The position numbers and the translations under genes were made by a program. The notes beneath the pieces are model-generated. The model worked only from the letters and a program-made list of their open reading frames with translations. It searched no databases and was not told the origin of the DNA. A DNA stretch of 64,000 nt from Sunxiuqinia sp963677175 (lineage in GTDB: Bacteria; Bacteroidota; Bacteroidia; Bacteroidales; Prolixibacteraceae), in contig CAXXES010000007.1 of assembly GCA_963677175.2 (NCBI GenBank), positions 124,001 through 188,000 on the forward strand, given 5' to 3'. Each line of letters opens with the position of its first letter. Within the stretch, counting starts at the first letter, position 1. This document shows, in pieces, positions 16,727-25,228 of the stretch.

Positions 16727-18778
16727 CTATTTGATCAGCTCCACGCTGCGACGCACAAACTGGTCGAGCGCTTCGCCTTTCAGCATGCCATTAGCCAGCA
16801 AAGCCAGATCAACCATTTGTTTCGTCAGCTTGTTCTTTTTGCCAAAGTCGGTTAACTTTTCACGCTTCTGCTGCTCGAGCTCCCCAATCGACTTCCCAAG
16901 ATCTTCCAGTTTTTCCTTATCGGCTGCCGGGACTTCTTCGTCCTTTTTGCCTTCTTTTGCTTTTTCAAGCGCGTCGCGCTCTTGTTTCTTCGCTTCCAGA
17001 TCCGCTTTAATGGTTTCGAAAGCTTTGCCCAGCTTCTTGTCTTTGGCTTCCAACACTTTTTGCACCAAAGGATGCGCCGTATTCACCACCAGGTTCAGGC
17101 TTTCAGGCATATCGCCATAGAAGTTCATGCCACCTTGCAGTTGGCCCATGTCTTTCATCCGGCGCATAAACTCATTACGGGTAATCACAATGGGTTGCCC
17201 GTTTTCGCCCAGGTTTTTAAAATCGACAATGTAGTTCACCCCATTCGATTCGGGACAAACCGCTTGGAAAACCGGGCTCAACTCATCTTTTTCATCCCAG
17301 CTTAACTCATCTTTCTCGTCTTCCTTCTGAATTAGGTTTTCAACCACATCCGAGTCAACGCGCACAAAACGCTTATCGGTGTGCTGCTGCTCAAACTTGT
17401 TTAGCAGCGGAGTGGCCAGTACATCATCCATAATCAGCACATCGTAGCCTTTATCTTTGGCCGTTTGCACAAAGGTGTACTGTTCTTCCAAGTTACTCGT
17501 GTACAGGTAAACCAGCTGGTTATCTTTGTTCGTCTGATTCTCCTTGATCAGCTTTTCGTATTCTTCAAAAGTGAAGTATTTGCCTTCGGTATTTTTGAAC
17601 AGGAAGAAGTTGATGGCCTTTTCGGCATATTTATCGTCGGTCAGCATGCCGTACTCGATGAAAATTTTCAGGTCGTCCCATTTCTTTTCAAAATCGGCAC
17701 GACTGTCTTTAAACAGCTGGTGCAGGCGGTCGGCTACTTTCTTGGTAATGTGGCTGCTGATTTTCTTTACGTTCGAGTCGCTTTGCAGGTACGAGCGCGA
17801 AACGTTCAGCGGAATATCCGGCGAATCGATCACTCCGTGCAATAAAGTCAGGAATTCAGGTACAATTCCCTCCACCGAGTCGGTCACAAAAACCTGGTTC
17901 GAGTATAACTGGATCTTGTTCTTTTGAACTTCAATGCTGTTTTTCAATTTGGGGAAATACAGAATTCCGGTCAGGTTGAACGGATAATCCACGTTCAGGT
18001 GAATGTTGAACAGCGGCTCATCACCCATCGGGTAAAGCTTGCGGTAGAACGAAGAATAATCTTCATCTTTCAGATCAACCGGAGCTTTGGTCCAGGCCGG
18101 GTTGGTTTCGTTAATCTGGTTGTCCTTGTCGGTTTCCACCTGTTTACCGTCTTTCCATTCGGTCTCTTTTCCGAAAACAACCGGCACGGGTAAAAACTTA
18201 CAATATTTATTCAGAATTCCGGAAAGCCGTTCTTTCTCCAAAAACTCGCTCGAATCATCATTAATATACATGATAATATCGGTACCCACTTCAGCACGCT
18301 CGGCTTCTTCAATGCTGTATTCCGGACTTCCGTCGCACGACCATTTCACGGCCTCGGCGCCTTCTTTGTATGATTTGGTTACAATTTCGACTTTGCTTGA
18401 AACCATAAACGACGAATAGAAACCCAAACCAAAATGCCCGATAATGGCATTGGCGTCGCTTTCATATTTCTCGAGAAATTCATTGGCTCCCGAAAAAGCA
18501 ATCTGGTTAATGTACTTTTCAATCTCATCGGCTGTCATCCCAATTCCGTTGTCGGATACGGTAATGGTCTTTTTGTCGGGATCGATCGAAACACGCACTT
18601 TCGCATTTTCAACAGAAACCGTAGTTTCGCCACGTCCGGTGAGGGTTTTCAACTTTTGGGTGGCATCAACTGCATTCGACACGATTTCACGAAGAAAAAT
18701 ATCGTGATCGGAATACAAGAACTTCTTGATGATTGGGAATAAATTGTCACTCGAAACGCCAATTTTACCTTTTTGCAT
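16727..18778 (-). CDS. htpG: Molecular chaperone HtpG (Hsp90)
   Basis: 683 residues, somewhat longer than E. coli HtpG. The N-terminal GHKL ATPase motifs are clear: REIVSNAVDAT, ITVSDNGIGMT and GHFGLGFYSSFMV. The middle domain with NVSRSYLQ and the C-terminal dimerisation region follow. A charged stretch (about 590-640: KKQERDALEKAKEGKKDEE and on) near the C-terminus is typical of Bacteroidota versions. It refolds clients in the cytosol using ATP. It is a single gene with its own terminator. Confidence 0.97.
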   Translation of the reverse strand: MQKGKIGVSSDNLFPIIKKFLYSDHDIFLREIVSNAVDATQKLKTLTGRGETTVSVENAKVRVSIDPDKKTITVSDNGIGMTADEIEKYINQIAFSGANEFLEKYESDANAIIGHFGLGFYSSFMVSSKVEIVTKSYKEGAEAVKWSCDGSPEYSIEEAERAEVGTDIIMYINDDSSEFLEKERLSGILNKYCKFLPVPVVFGKETEWKDGKQVETDKDNQINETNPAWTKAPVDLKDEDYSSFYRKLYPMGDEPLFNIHLNVDYPFNLTGILYFPKLKNSIEVQKNKIQLYSNQVFVTDSVEGIVPEFLTLLHGVIDSPDIPLNVSRSYLQSDSNVKKISSHITKKVADRLHQLFKDSRADFEKKWDDLKIFIEYGMLTDDKYAEKAINFFLFKNTEGKYFTFEEYEKLIKENQTNKDNQLVYLYTSNLEEQYTFVQTAKDKGYDVLIMDDVLATPLLNKFEQQHTDKRFVRVDSDVVENLIQKEDEKDELSWDEKDELSPVFQAVCPESNGVNYIVDFKNLGENGQPIVITRNEFMRRMKDMGQLQGGMNFYGDMPESLNLVVNTAHPLVQKVLEAKDKKLGKAFETIKADLEAKKQERDALEKAKEGKKDEEVPAADKEKLEDLGKSIGELEQQKREKLTDFGKKNKLTKQMVDLALLANGMLKGEALDQFVRRSVELIK

Positions 18779-18973
18779 CTTATTTATTTTTTTAGTTTGA
18801 CATCAATTTCACGGCTCCTCCTTTCCAAAGCCTATGCCATTCACCAAAAATGACGAATTGTCACCATCGCCTGGGCAAGCTTTCGTATTGTGGCGAAAAA
18901 GAATGACTTATTTCTGTTTTTATGTCAGTTAAAACCCCTTAATTTGCTTTACTCAGAAGAAAAAACATAAGCA

Positions 18974-20440
18974 ATGAGCCCATTGGAAAACTATTTTAGC
19001 CCGTTTCGGGAAAATATTATCGGAATTGACCAGTCATTTACCAGCCCGATTGGCGTAAAAAAAATCCTTTATGCTGATTGGATTGCCAGCGGGAGGCTAT
19101 ACCGCCCAATTGAGCAGAAACTGCAGGAGCAATTTGGTCCTTACGTGGCCAACACGCATACTGAAACCAGCGAAACCGGGGCTTTAATAACCAAGGCCTA
19201 CCAGCTGTCCCATCAAATCATTAAAAAACATGTTCATGCCGGCCCCAACGATGTCATCATCACTGCCGGCTTTGGTATGACGACGGTCATCAACAAGTTT
19301 CAGCGTATTTTAGGGCTGAAAGTTTGTGGCAAAATATCTGGCAAACCCTGCATTCATGAACGCGAAAAACCGGTGGTGTTCATTACGCACATGGAGCATC
19401 ACTCCAACCACACCAGTTGGTACGAAACCATTGCCGATGTGGTCATTGTTGACCCGGACGAAAACCTGCTGGTGAAACCCGATAACCTGCGTCAAAAGCT
19501 CGAAGAATACAAAGAGCGATCGTTCAAGATCGGCTCGTTTACGGCGTGCTCCAACGTAACCGGCATTCGTACGCCTTACTACGAGCTTGCCAAAATTATG
19601 CATGAGTATGGCGGAGTGGCCTTTATCGATTTTGCCGCGTCGGCCCCTTACGAAGAAATTGATATGCACCCCGAAGACCCGATGATGAAACTGGATGCCA
19701 TTTTGTTTTCGCCCCACAAGTTTCTGGGAGGCCCGGGATCGTCGGGGGTGTTGGTTTTCGACAAGTCGATGTACCACAATGCGGTGCCCGACCATCCTGG
19801 CGGCGGAACAGTAGACTGGACGAACCCCTGGGGAAAATACAAGTATGTGGATAATATTGAAGCGCGCGAAGATGGTGGCACACCGGGCTTTTTACAATCG
19901 ATAAAAACGGCCCTGTGCTTTCAGTTGAAAGATCAGATGAGCATTGAAAAGATCCGAGCACGCGAGGAAGAATTGCTGAAGCTTGCTTTTGATGGGCTGG
20001 ACAGCCTTCCGGAAGTCAAAATCATGGCCGACGGGCAGCGTGATCGTTTGGGTATTATTTCGTTCTATGTACCCGGCATTCATTACAACTTGCTGGTGCA
20101 ACTGCTCAACGATCGCCACGGCATTCAGGTGCGCGGGGGGTGCGCCTGTGCCGGAACCTACGGACATTTTCTGCTGGAAGTAACCGCAGAACGCTCAAAC
20201 GAGATCACTGATCAAATCAATCATGGCGACTTATCCGAAAAGCCCGGCTGGGTACGCTGGTCGATTCATCCAACCATGACCGATGAAGAAGTCGAGCTGT
20301 TCGTTGCCGGACTGAAAGACATCATGGAGCATATCGGAGACTATGCCAGCTATTATGAGCCGGTTCCGCGAACAAACACCTTTCGGCATAAAGATGAAAA
20401 AGACTACCACCTGAAAGTAGAGGACTGGTTTGAACTTTAG
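18974..20440 (+). CDS. Class V aminotransferase (cysteine desulfurase-like, PLP enzyme)
   Basis: 488 residues. The fold-type I PLP pattern is visible: THTETSETGALITKAY near the start, EHHSNHTSWYE, CSNVTGIRTPY, IDFAASAPYE (Asp), then the PLP lysine in SPHKFLGGPGSSG. VRGGCACAGTYGHFLLE later resembles the cysteine-desulfurase active loop, with cysteines at RGGCACAG. The exact substrate is not clear: a cysteine desulfurase-like or selenocysteine lyase-type role is possible. It is a single gene, and a hairpin follows about 90 bases after the stop. Confidence 0.85.
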   Translation: MSPLENYFSPFRENIIGIDQSFTSPIGVKKILYADWIASGRLYRPIEQKLQEQFGPYVANTHTETSETGALITKAYQLSHQIIKKHVHAGPNDVIITAGFGMTTVINKFQRILGLKVCGKISGKPCIHEREKPVVFITHMEHHSNHTSWYETIADVVIVDPDENLLVKPDNLRQKLEEYKERSFKIGSFTACSNVTGIRTPYYELAKIMHEYGGVAFIDFAASAPYEEIDMHPEDPMMKLDAILFSPHKFLGGPGSSGVLVFDKSMYHNAVPDHPGGGTVDWTNPWGKYKYVDNIEAREDGGTPGFLQSIKTALCFQLKDQMSIEKIRAREEELLKLAFDGLDSLPEVKIMADGQRDRLGIISFYVPGIHYNLLVQLLNDRHGIQVRGGCACAGTYGHFLLEVTAERSNEITDQINHGDLSEKPGWVRWSIHPTMTDEEVELFVAGLKDIMEHIGDYASYYEPVPRTNTFRHKDEKDYHLKVEDWFEL

Positions 20441-20530
20441 CGTCTGAAACCAGGTGATTTGCGATGGCAGTTTTTCTTTTCACCTTGCCGGTGAGCTTTA
20501 GCCAACGGACTATCAGGGAAGAACAGTACG

Positions 20531-20572
20531 AAGGCTTTAGTCGCATGACTTGATGCGACTAAAGCCTTTTCT
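20531..20572 (+). terminator. Long perfect hairpin, terminator or REP-like
   Basis: The 16-bp perfect stem AAGGCTTTAGTCGCAT / ATGCGACTAAAGCCTT (20531-20546 with 20553-20568) has a 6-base loop and is followed by TTTT. It lies 90 bases after the aminotransferase stop. Such long stems with a CTTTAG/CTAAAG core also resemble palindromic repeats of Bacteroidota. Confidence 0.7.
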
Positions 20573-20591
20573 GTGTTGCTTACATAGTTTG

Positions 20592-21280
20592 TTACTCCGT
20601 ATAGTGGCCAGCCAGCATATCCTGAAAAGTTGGGGTGTACTTGCACCCGATAACCGACCATTGATCAGCAGAAAGAGTAGGCAAGGCATTTTTCAGCCCC
20701 GTATAATTGGCTAAAGCGCCGCACCATTTGATGTTTACACTTCCGATTTCGGAGACCGAAGAAAACCCGTCAAGATTGGACATTTCACAATATCCTGCAC
20801 CAGCAGAATAGCTTGCTCCCTAGATTTTCATTTCACCGGTAATTTCTTCCAGCAGAGGCCAATCTATCTGCTCAAGCTTCCACATGGAAGAAAAGTCAAG
20901 GGTTCCGATCCGGGCAAGTTTTGGTGCAGAAAGTGTTGTCAATGCTGTCAAAGAGAGCTTCAGGATTTCAATGCTTTCCAAATCAGCAAAAGTCAGCGTT
21001 TTCTGAGCAGATCCGCTTGTTTGCACGTAGGTGCCGATCCGTTTTATATTCGGGAAAGCAACATCTGCCAGCTTATAATTGGTAACAGACAAGGTTCCGG
21101 TAATTTCTTCCAATCCGTCAAATACCGGAACAAGGGTTGCCGAATTACCGCCGTTAAGGGTAATGTTCTGAACTGTTTCATGCATTTTTATCCTTTCAAG
21201 CCCATTGGCTCTGATCAGTTGAAAGCTTGCCAAATCCTGAATAGAAGAAAGATCGAGCTGTGGCAACAAAGTGATATACG
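20592..21280 (-). pseudogene. Truncated leucine-rich surface lipoprotein (paralogue of the B12-operon genes)
   Basis: About 229 codons of a leucine-rich beta-helix-like protein with an in-frame TAG at 20820-20822 and no start or signal peptide. The repeats (LTALTTLSAPKLARIG, FPNIKRIGTY) and the conserved end (SNLDGFSSV..., ...YTGLKNALPTL..., YTPTFQDML) match the intact lipoproteins at 45508 and 47644. The upstream end joins directly to half of a cobalamin riboswitch at about 21280/21281. It is thus the collapsed relic of a B12-regulated operon in which the receptor genes and the 5' part of this gene were lost. Confidence 0.85.
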
Positions 21281-21384
21281 GGAGCTTACAATAGCAGGAA
21301 CTGTTCAGGATTTACACCTGATTCCCTTTTAATCCGAGATCACGAGTGCCGTGTGATCTCAAAACCATTGCGGCGACAAAGATA
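21281..21384 (-). promoter_or_regulatory. Truncated cobalamin riboswitch and promoter remnant
   Basis: Read on the minus strand, this is nearly identical to the first ~100 bases of the riboswitch at 40076-40180. It includes the -7 element TATCTTTG (21377-21384), the hairpin arm CACGGCACTCGTGATC, GGGAATCAGGTGTAAATCCT and a mutated GCTATTGTAAG. The second half, with the B12 box, is missing: the sequence switches to the leucine-rich pseudogene after TGTAAGCTCC. It cannot form the complete cobalamin-binding core. Confidence 0.88.
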
Positions 21385-21577
21385 TAAAATTCGCTGTGTT
21401 GGTGTACTGAATTTGAGTTTTATTATTCTGTTGTTGGTAGAGCACATGCGTTGTTGTGATACGAACAACCAGACGGTTGTTTCTGAAACAAATTAAGCAT
21501 CATTACATCTTTTACCCCCCTCCCCCGGATTAACTATTGATGTTGCTGCAAAATTTCTGTTGGACTTATTAGATTGT

Positions 21578-21742
21578 TTATTCTAAATCGATTTGAAAAT
21601 TAAGGATGAAAGAATAGTTCTGAACGACTACATAGCCTTTTGTCCATTCAATCTTTGCCAATTGCTTCCAGGAGATTTCCTGTTGAGCATACAGGCTGCA
21701 ACAAAACGCCAGGAAGCAGGTTGTCAAAATCGTTTTCTTCAT
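21578..21742 (-). pseudogene. Short secreted-protein fragment, DUF3299-like N-terminus
   Basis: 54 codons: a signal peptide (KKTILTTCFLAFCCSLYAQ) followed by QEISWKQLAKIEWTKGY, then a stop. The beginning after the signal resembles DUF3299 proteins (pattern ISWxxLxxVxW/F), which are normally about 150 residues or more, so most of the gene is missing. It lies just downstream of a collapsed ABC-transporter gene, matching an ABC-DUF3299 order that I recall from zinc-regulated loci. The family call is tentative. Confidence 0.4.
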
Positions 21743-21838
21743 GGTCATTTCCTTTTTTACTGAAACAAGTCCGGTTCATTTGTAATTTAATTGTTCTCAG
21801 TTGTCCCATTTTATCTTCGGACCTCTGTTTTTCGCTGT

Positions 21839-22241
21839 TTATTCAGCCAGCGTTTTCGATATGTCAGTCTTCATCGCCTTCAATGCAGGAAGCAATGCTG
21901 ATAAAAAGCCGATCCCGATTGAGGCCAGGAGCAGGTAAAAGTCGATTCTGAAGTTGACCATTGAGCCAAAATCATAGTAAGACTTCTGGAATATGATTCC
22001 GATGTGAAGTCCCCTCCATTTGTCTGTTTTTGCTGACGACAACCGGGTGAGATCTGTGTTGTTGATCATGATCCTTCCATTTGCAGGTTGTAACAACCCG
22101 GCGATCAGGTGTAGTAACGTTGTTTTTCTGCATCCGGAAGGGCCTGTGATCAACCAATGTGTCCCTTTGGGCATTCCATGTCAGGGAACTTAAATGCATC
22201 CTCCTGATCATAGGTAAATTCAAGGTCTTTTATTTTAAGCA
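21839..22241 (-). pseudogene. Collapsed ABC transporter: ATPase N-terminus fused to FtsX-like permease C-terminus
   Basis: The start (LKIKDLEFTYDQED from the ATG at 22241) is a LolD/MacB-type ATPase. A frameshift near 22175 moves the frame. Then comes the Walker A segment GPSGCRKTT, in which the usual Gly before Lys is Arg. After FQKSYY the sequence jumps to a permease end (LLLASIGIGFLSALLPALKA...DISKTLAE). The rest of the ATPase and nearly the whole permease are deleted. This is a relic of an ATPase-permease pair, divergent from the CobW-type gene and sharing its operator region. Confidence 0.8.
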
Positions 22242-22295
22242 TACCAACAAAATCTTTAAAAATCATTTGCAATGGTAACTTTTCTTATTCAATCA

Positions 22296-22310
22296 TGCAA
22301 CATTGTTGCA
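22296..22310. promoter_or_regulatory. Zur/Fur-like operator before the CobW-type GTPase gene
   Basis: TGCAACATTGTTGCA is a perfect palindrome apart from the central base. The same arrangement (TGCAAC-n3-ATTGCA type) occurs twice upstream of the Fur-family gene at 35207. It lies 47 bases before the GTPase ATG and just upstream of a -7-like AGTGTTTG. It would also sit in the promoter region of the divergent ABC relic. Binding by the Fur-family protein encoded at 35207 is inference. Confidence 0.65.
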
Positions 22311-22357
22311 ATTGCAGTGTTTGTACAGAATTAACAATTAAAATATAAGAGTAAATT

Positions 22358-23554
22358 ATGGAAAAGATACCTGTTACTGTTTTAAGTGGTTTCCTGGGAG
22401 CGGGAAAAACCACTGTACTGAATCATGTACTGAATAATCGGGAAAATTTAAGAGTTGCGGTTATTGTCAATGATATGAGCGAAATAAACATCGATAGCCA
22501 ACTGGTGGATAAAGAAACCGCCCTTTCCAGGACTGAAGAGAAACTGGTCGAAATGAGTAATGGCTGTATCTGCTGTACCCTGCGCGATGATCTGGTCAGG
22601 GAAGTGTCAGCCCTGGCCGCACAGGGCAGGTTTGATTACCTGCTTATTGAAAGTACTGGGATTTCTGAACCCTTACCGGTTGCACAGACATTTAGCTATG
22701 CGTTTGACGATCTGGGACTCGACCTGACAGAAATCACCAGGCTGGATACCATGGTTACTGTCGTTGATGCGCTCAACTTCGAAAAGGACTACCTGTCTTT
22801 TGATACGGTATCGGACAGGGAACTTGATGATGAAGATGTTATCGATGAACGTTCCATCGTTGATCTGCTCACGGATCAGATCGAATTTGCCAATGTTATT
22901 ATTATTAATAAATCGGACCTGGTTTCTGAACAAAAACTGGAAGAGTTAAAAAGGGTCCTCGGAAAGCTTAATCCAGAGGCTAAAATTATCGCTGCCTATC
23001 ATGGTCAGCTATCACCCAAAGAAATTCTGAATACCGGAATGTTTGACTTTATAAAAGCATCACAGGGGGCGGGCTGGCAAAAAGAATTGGACAGCACTCA
23101 CGTGCCGGAAACTGATGAATATGGGATCAGCTCTTTTGTTTTCAGAAGCAGAAACCCATTTCATCCCGGCCGTTTTTGGAAATACATCAATAAAAAGTGG
23201 CATTCATCCATCCTGCGGAGTAAAGGTTTTTTTTGGCTGGCTTCACGCCCAAATCAGGCTTTTTTATGGAGTCAGGCCGGCAGGTTGTCCTCTACACAAA
23301 AAGCGGGAGTTTGGTGGGCTTCGCTTTCAACAATGGAAAGAAACAGGCATCCTGCGTTTCAGGCCAATGAAGAAAAGATCATGAGCCGATGGAGCAAACG
23401 TTTTGGAGACCGGCAAAATGAACTGGTACTGATCGGTCAGGATATGGATAAAGACGAGATCTGTGCCGAACTGGAAGAATGCCTGTGTACCGAAGCGGAG
23501 ATCCGGAGCATGGAACAAAAAAGCAGTGAATTTGCAGATGAGTGGCCAGATTAA
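22358..23554 (+). CDS. CobW/ZNG1 (COG0523) family GTP-dependent metal chaperone
   Basis: 398 residues. Walker A GFLGAGKT (11-18), the metal-binding CxCC motif GCICC (Cys70, 72, 73), ESTGISEPLPV, and the guanine-specificity motif NKSD near 187 are all present. The C-terminal CobW_C domain follows (about 255-385). The family hands Zn2+ or another metal to target enzymes using GTP. A Zur-like operator directly upstream favours a zinc role over cobalamin synthesis. It is a single gene, with a hairpin after the stop. Confidence 0.9.
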   Translation: MEKIPVTVLSGFLGAGKTTVLNHVLNNRENLRVAVIVNDMSEINIDSQLVDKETALSRTEEKLVEMSNGCICCTLRDDLVREVSALAAQGRFDYLLIESTGISEPLPVAQTFSYAFDDLGLDLTEITRLDTMVTVVDALNFEKDYLSFDTVSDRELDDEDVIDERSIVDLLTDQIEFANVIIINKSDLVSEQKLEELKRVLGKLNPEAKIIAAYHGQLSPKEILNTGMFDFIKASQGAGWQKELDSTHVPETDEYGISSFVFRSRNPFHPGRFWKYINKKWHSSILRSKGFFWLASRPNQAFLWSQAGRLSSTQKAGVWWASLSTMERNRHPAFQANEEKIMSRWSKRFGDRQNELVLIGQDMDKDEICAELEECLCTEAEIRSMEQKSSEFADEWPD

Positions 23555-23616
23555 GTATTATGAATTATTTCGAGTCGAGTCGTGTTTCGAGTCTTTAACA
23601 ACATATGATAATGGTT

Positions 23617-23638
23617 CCTCCGGTCGTCAGACCGGAGG
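23617..23638. terminator. Hairpin between convergent CobW-type and DtxR genes
   Basis: The 9-bp stem CCTCCGGTC / GACCGGAGG has loop GTCA. There is no strong T run, so the terminator role is a guess based on its place between two convergent genes. Confidence 0.5.
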
Positions 23639-23653
23639 CTGTTAAAAATGATT

Positions 23654-24322
23654 CTACGCTTTCACATTTAATGGTTCCACAAAAAGCCTTTCGCACACCT
23701 CGCGGCTGAGGGATACTGCCGACTCGTCTTTATAGGTAACAGTCATACTTCCATCAAACGGCTCAATATAATCAACGGTTATTTGTACTCCCAATGCAAG
23801 CTTTTTACTGTTCAGGTAGTTTAGGAACTCGCGGTTGTCATCAGACAAAGCTTTCAAGCTTACTTTGTCCCCTTCTTGCATTTCAGATAACCTGAGGTAG
23901 TGGCAGGAAGCAATATTCCCGTTTTTATCAGGGATTGGCGAACCGTGCGGGTCAAAAGCGGGGTTGCCAAGTATTTCATTCATCCGCTCAAAAAGCGCCT
24001 CCGAATCTACATGTTCCATTTCCTCCGCAATATCATGGACTTTCTCCCAGCCAAACTTCATTTTTTCAACTAAAAACATTTCAACAATACGGTGTTTTCT
24101 GATAATAAGCGCCGCTTCTTTTTTCCCTTGGCTGGTTAACCTGACCGGTTTATATTTTTCATAAAACACCCATCCTTCATCGTGCAGCCTTTTGGCCATA
24201 CTATTAGTCGTTGGTATACTTACCCCCAGTCTTTTCCCGAGTTCCGATAAGGAAATTACACCTCTTTCCTTATCGATCATATACATGGTTTTTAAATAGT
24301 TTTCTTTAGTTCTTAAAGGCAT
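23654..24322 (-). CDS. DtxR/MntR-family metal-dependent transcriptional regulator
   Basis: 222 residues in three parts. The winged helix is at about 1-62 (ENYLKTMYMI, ISLSELGKRLGVSIPTTNSMAKRL). The dimerisation/metal domain is at about 65-140 (HRIVEMFLVEKM, EEMEHVDSEALFERM, with His/Glu ligands). A C-terminal FeoA/SH3-like domain is at about 150-220. It represses metal uptake genes when Mn2+ or Fe2+ is bound. It is divergent from the small His-rich gene and TonB receptor, with a candidate operator between them. A 70-base near-copy of part of this gene occurs at 50033. Confidence 0.93.
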   Translation of the reverse strand: MPLRTKENYLKTMYMIDKERGVISLSELGKRLGVSIPTTNSMAKRLHDEGWVFYEKYKPVRLTSQGKKEAALIIRKHRIVEMFLVEKMKFGWEKVHDIAEEMEHVDSEALFERMNEILGNPAFDPHGSPIPDKNGNIASCHYLRLSEMQEGDKVSLKALSDDNREFLNYLNSKKLALGVQITVDYIEPFDGSMTVTYKDESAVSLSREVCERLFVEPLNVKA

Positions 24323-24366
24323 ATATGAAATATTTCTTACAAATATAAAAGAATATTCACGAGATC

Positions 24367-24397
24367 ATTGTTAGAGTAGTCTAAGTTTTTATATTTG
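24367..24397 (+). promoter_or_regulatory. Promoter with candidate DtxR/MntR operator
   Basis: A perfect Bacteroidota -7 element TATATTTG (24390-24397) is preceded, 19 bases upstream, by a -33-like ATTG (24367-24370). Between them lies the dyad TTAGAGTAGTCTAA (24371-24384). Such a dyad, with TTAG..CTAA arms, resembles DtxR-type boxes and here would block the promoter. It drives the gene at 24519 and the receptor at 25229. Confidence 0.6.
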
Positions 24398-24518
24398 CAC
24401 GTGCTAGAAGTTGAAGTTGTAGTTTAAGCCAAATCATGATTAAATCAAAATATTAAATTATCAACAATAGCTATTGCTTTTTAAATTATATGCCATAAAA
24501 TCCTTTTCTTAGCAATTT

Positions 24519-24917
24519 ATGAAAGCAACATTCAAAAATAAAATACAAAAACTGGTAGCCGGATTCCTTCTAATTTCGGTTGGGCTACTTGTTGTAAACA
24601 ATGTTGTTTTTATCCACGCTCACAAGTTGAGCAACGGGGAGGTTCTGGTACATGCTCACCCCTATAATAAAAGCCAGGATCCTGCCCCTTTCAAAAAACA
24701 CGACCACAGCTCAAAAGAATTATTTCATATTGCGCATTTCCAACTCCTTTTTTTTATTGCTGTCTTTTCAATTTTCAGCATCATATTGACTGGGCTCAGG
24801 AACATTTATTTCTACAACACGCCTGCCATCCGCTTCAACTGCTATTTAAGCTTAAAAGGCAGGGCACCCCCAATGTCCTATACCCCCTATTCCTTCCCAT
24901 TTAATTCCTGTCCATAA
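24519..24917 (+). CDS. Small membrane protein with His-rich loop and C-terminal RAPP motif
   Basis: 132 residues. There is one helix at about 13-31, then a His-rich exposed segment (HAHKLSNGEVLVHAHPYNK, KKHDHSSKE), a second helix at about 72-92, and a tail with GRAPPMS. No family known to me fits. It shares its layout with the gene at 35619: small, His-rich, ending in RAPP, and immediately upstream of a TonB-dependent receptor. A metal-related role (periplasmic sensing, buffering or hand-over) is inference, supported by the DtxR-like operator in its promoter. Confidence 0.65.
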   Translation: MKATFKNKIQKLVAGFLLISVGLLVVNNVVFIHAHKLSNGEVLVHAHPYNKSQDPAPFKKHDHSSKELFHIAHFQLLFFIAVFSIFSIILTGLRNIYFYNTPAIRFNCYLSLKGRAPPMSYTPYSFPFNSCP

Positions 24918-25081
24918 TTTTTTCTCTTGAAAAGGCCTGGATAAGGATCTCGAATAACAAACAACCGGACAGTTTTTGTTGTGGGAGGGAACTTTCTTTG
25001 CTTTCTATGAATAGGATCATTGGTGTCCGGAAAAGACAGGCGGAGAAGTAGATCGATTGATAATCAAGTGTATCTGGTTAT

Positions 25082-25177
25082 GGGCTAAAGCCCGGATGCT
25101 GTGGTGAAATGACTAACCCCGGCATTAATGCCGGGGTTAGTGAAAAGCCATATTCTACTGGTCTTCAGCCCACCACA
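25082..25177. repeat. REP-like cruciform palindrome
   Basis: A perfect 28-base palindrome (CTAACCCCGGCATT and its complement, 25113-25140) is flanked by an outer pair TGTGGTG / CACCACA (about 25099-25105 with 25171-25177) and by GGGCTAAAGCCC at the left edge. This occupies most of the 24918-25228 gap; nothing else is seen there. It resembles palindromic repeats mobilised by REP-associated transposases, but no such gene is in the window. Confidence 0.7.
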
Positions 25178-25228
25178 TGAAATTTTAACCGGATAGTAAT
25201 GAAATAAAATATTAAACAATTTAATCAT

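Noticed and set aside
17880..17930. GGTTCGAGT stretch resembling a tRNA T-loop
   Set aside because: It lies inside htpG on the coding strand, with no cloverleaf around it. No tRNA gene was found anywhere in the window.
22358..23554. Cobalamin-synthesis role for the CobW-type protein
   Set aside because: No cobalamin biosynthesis gene is near, and the operator matches the Fur-family operon, not a riboswitch. A metal-chaperone role is more likely.
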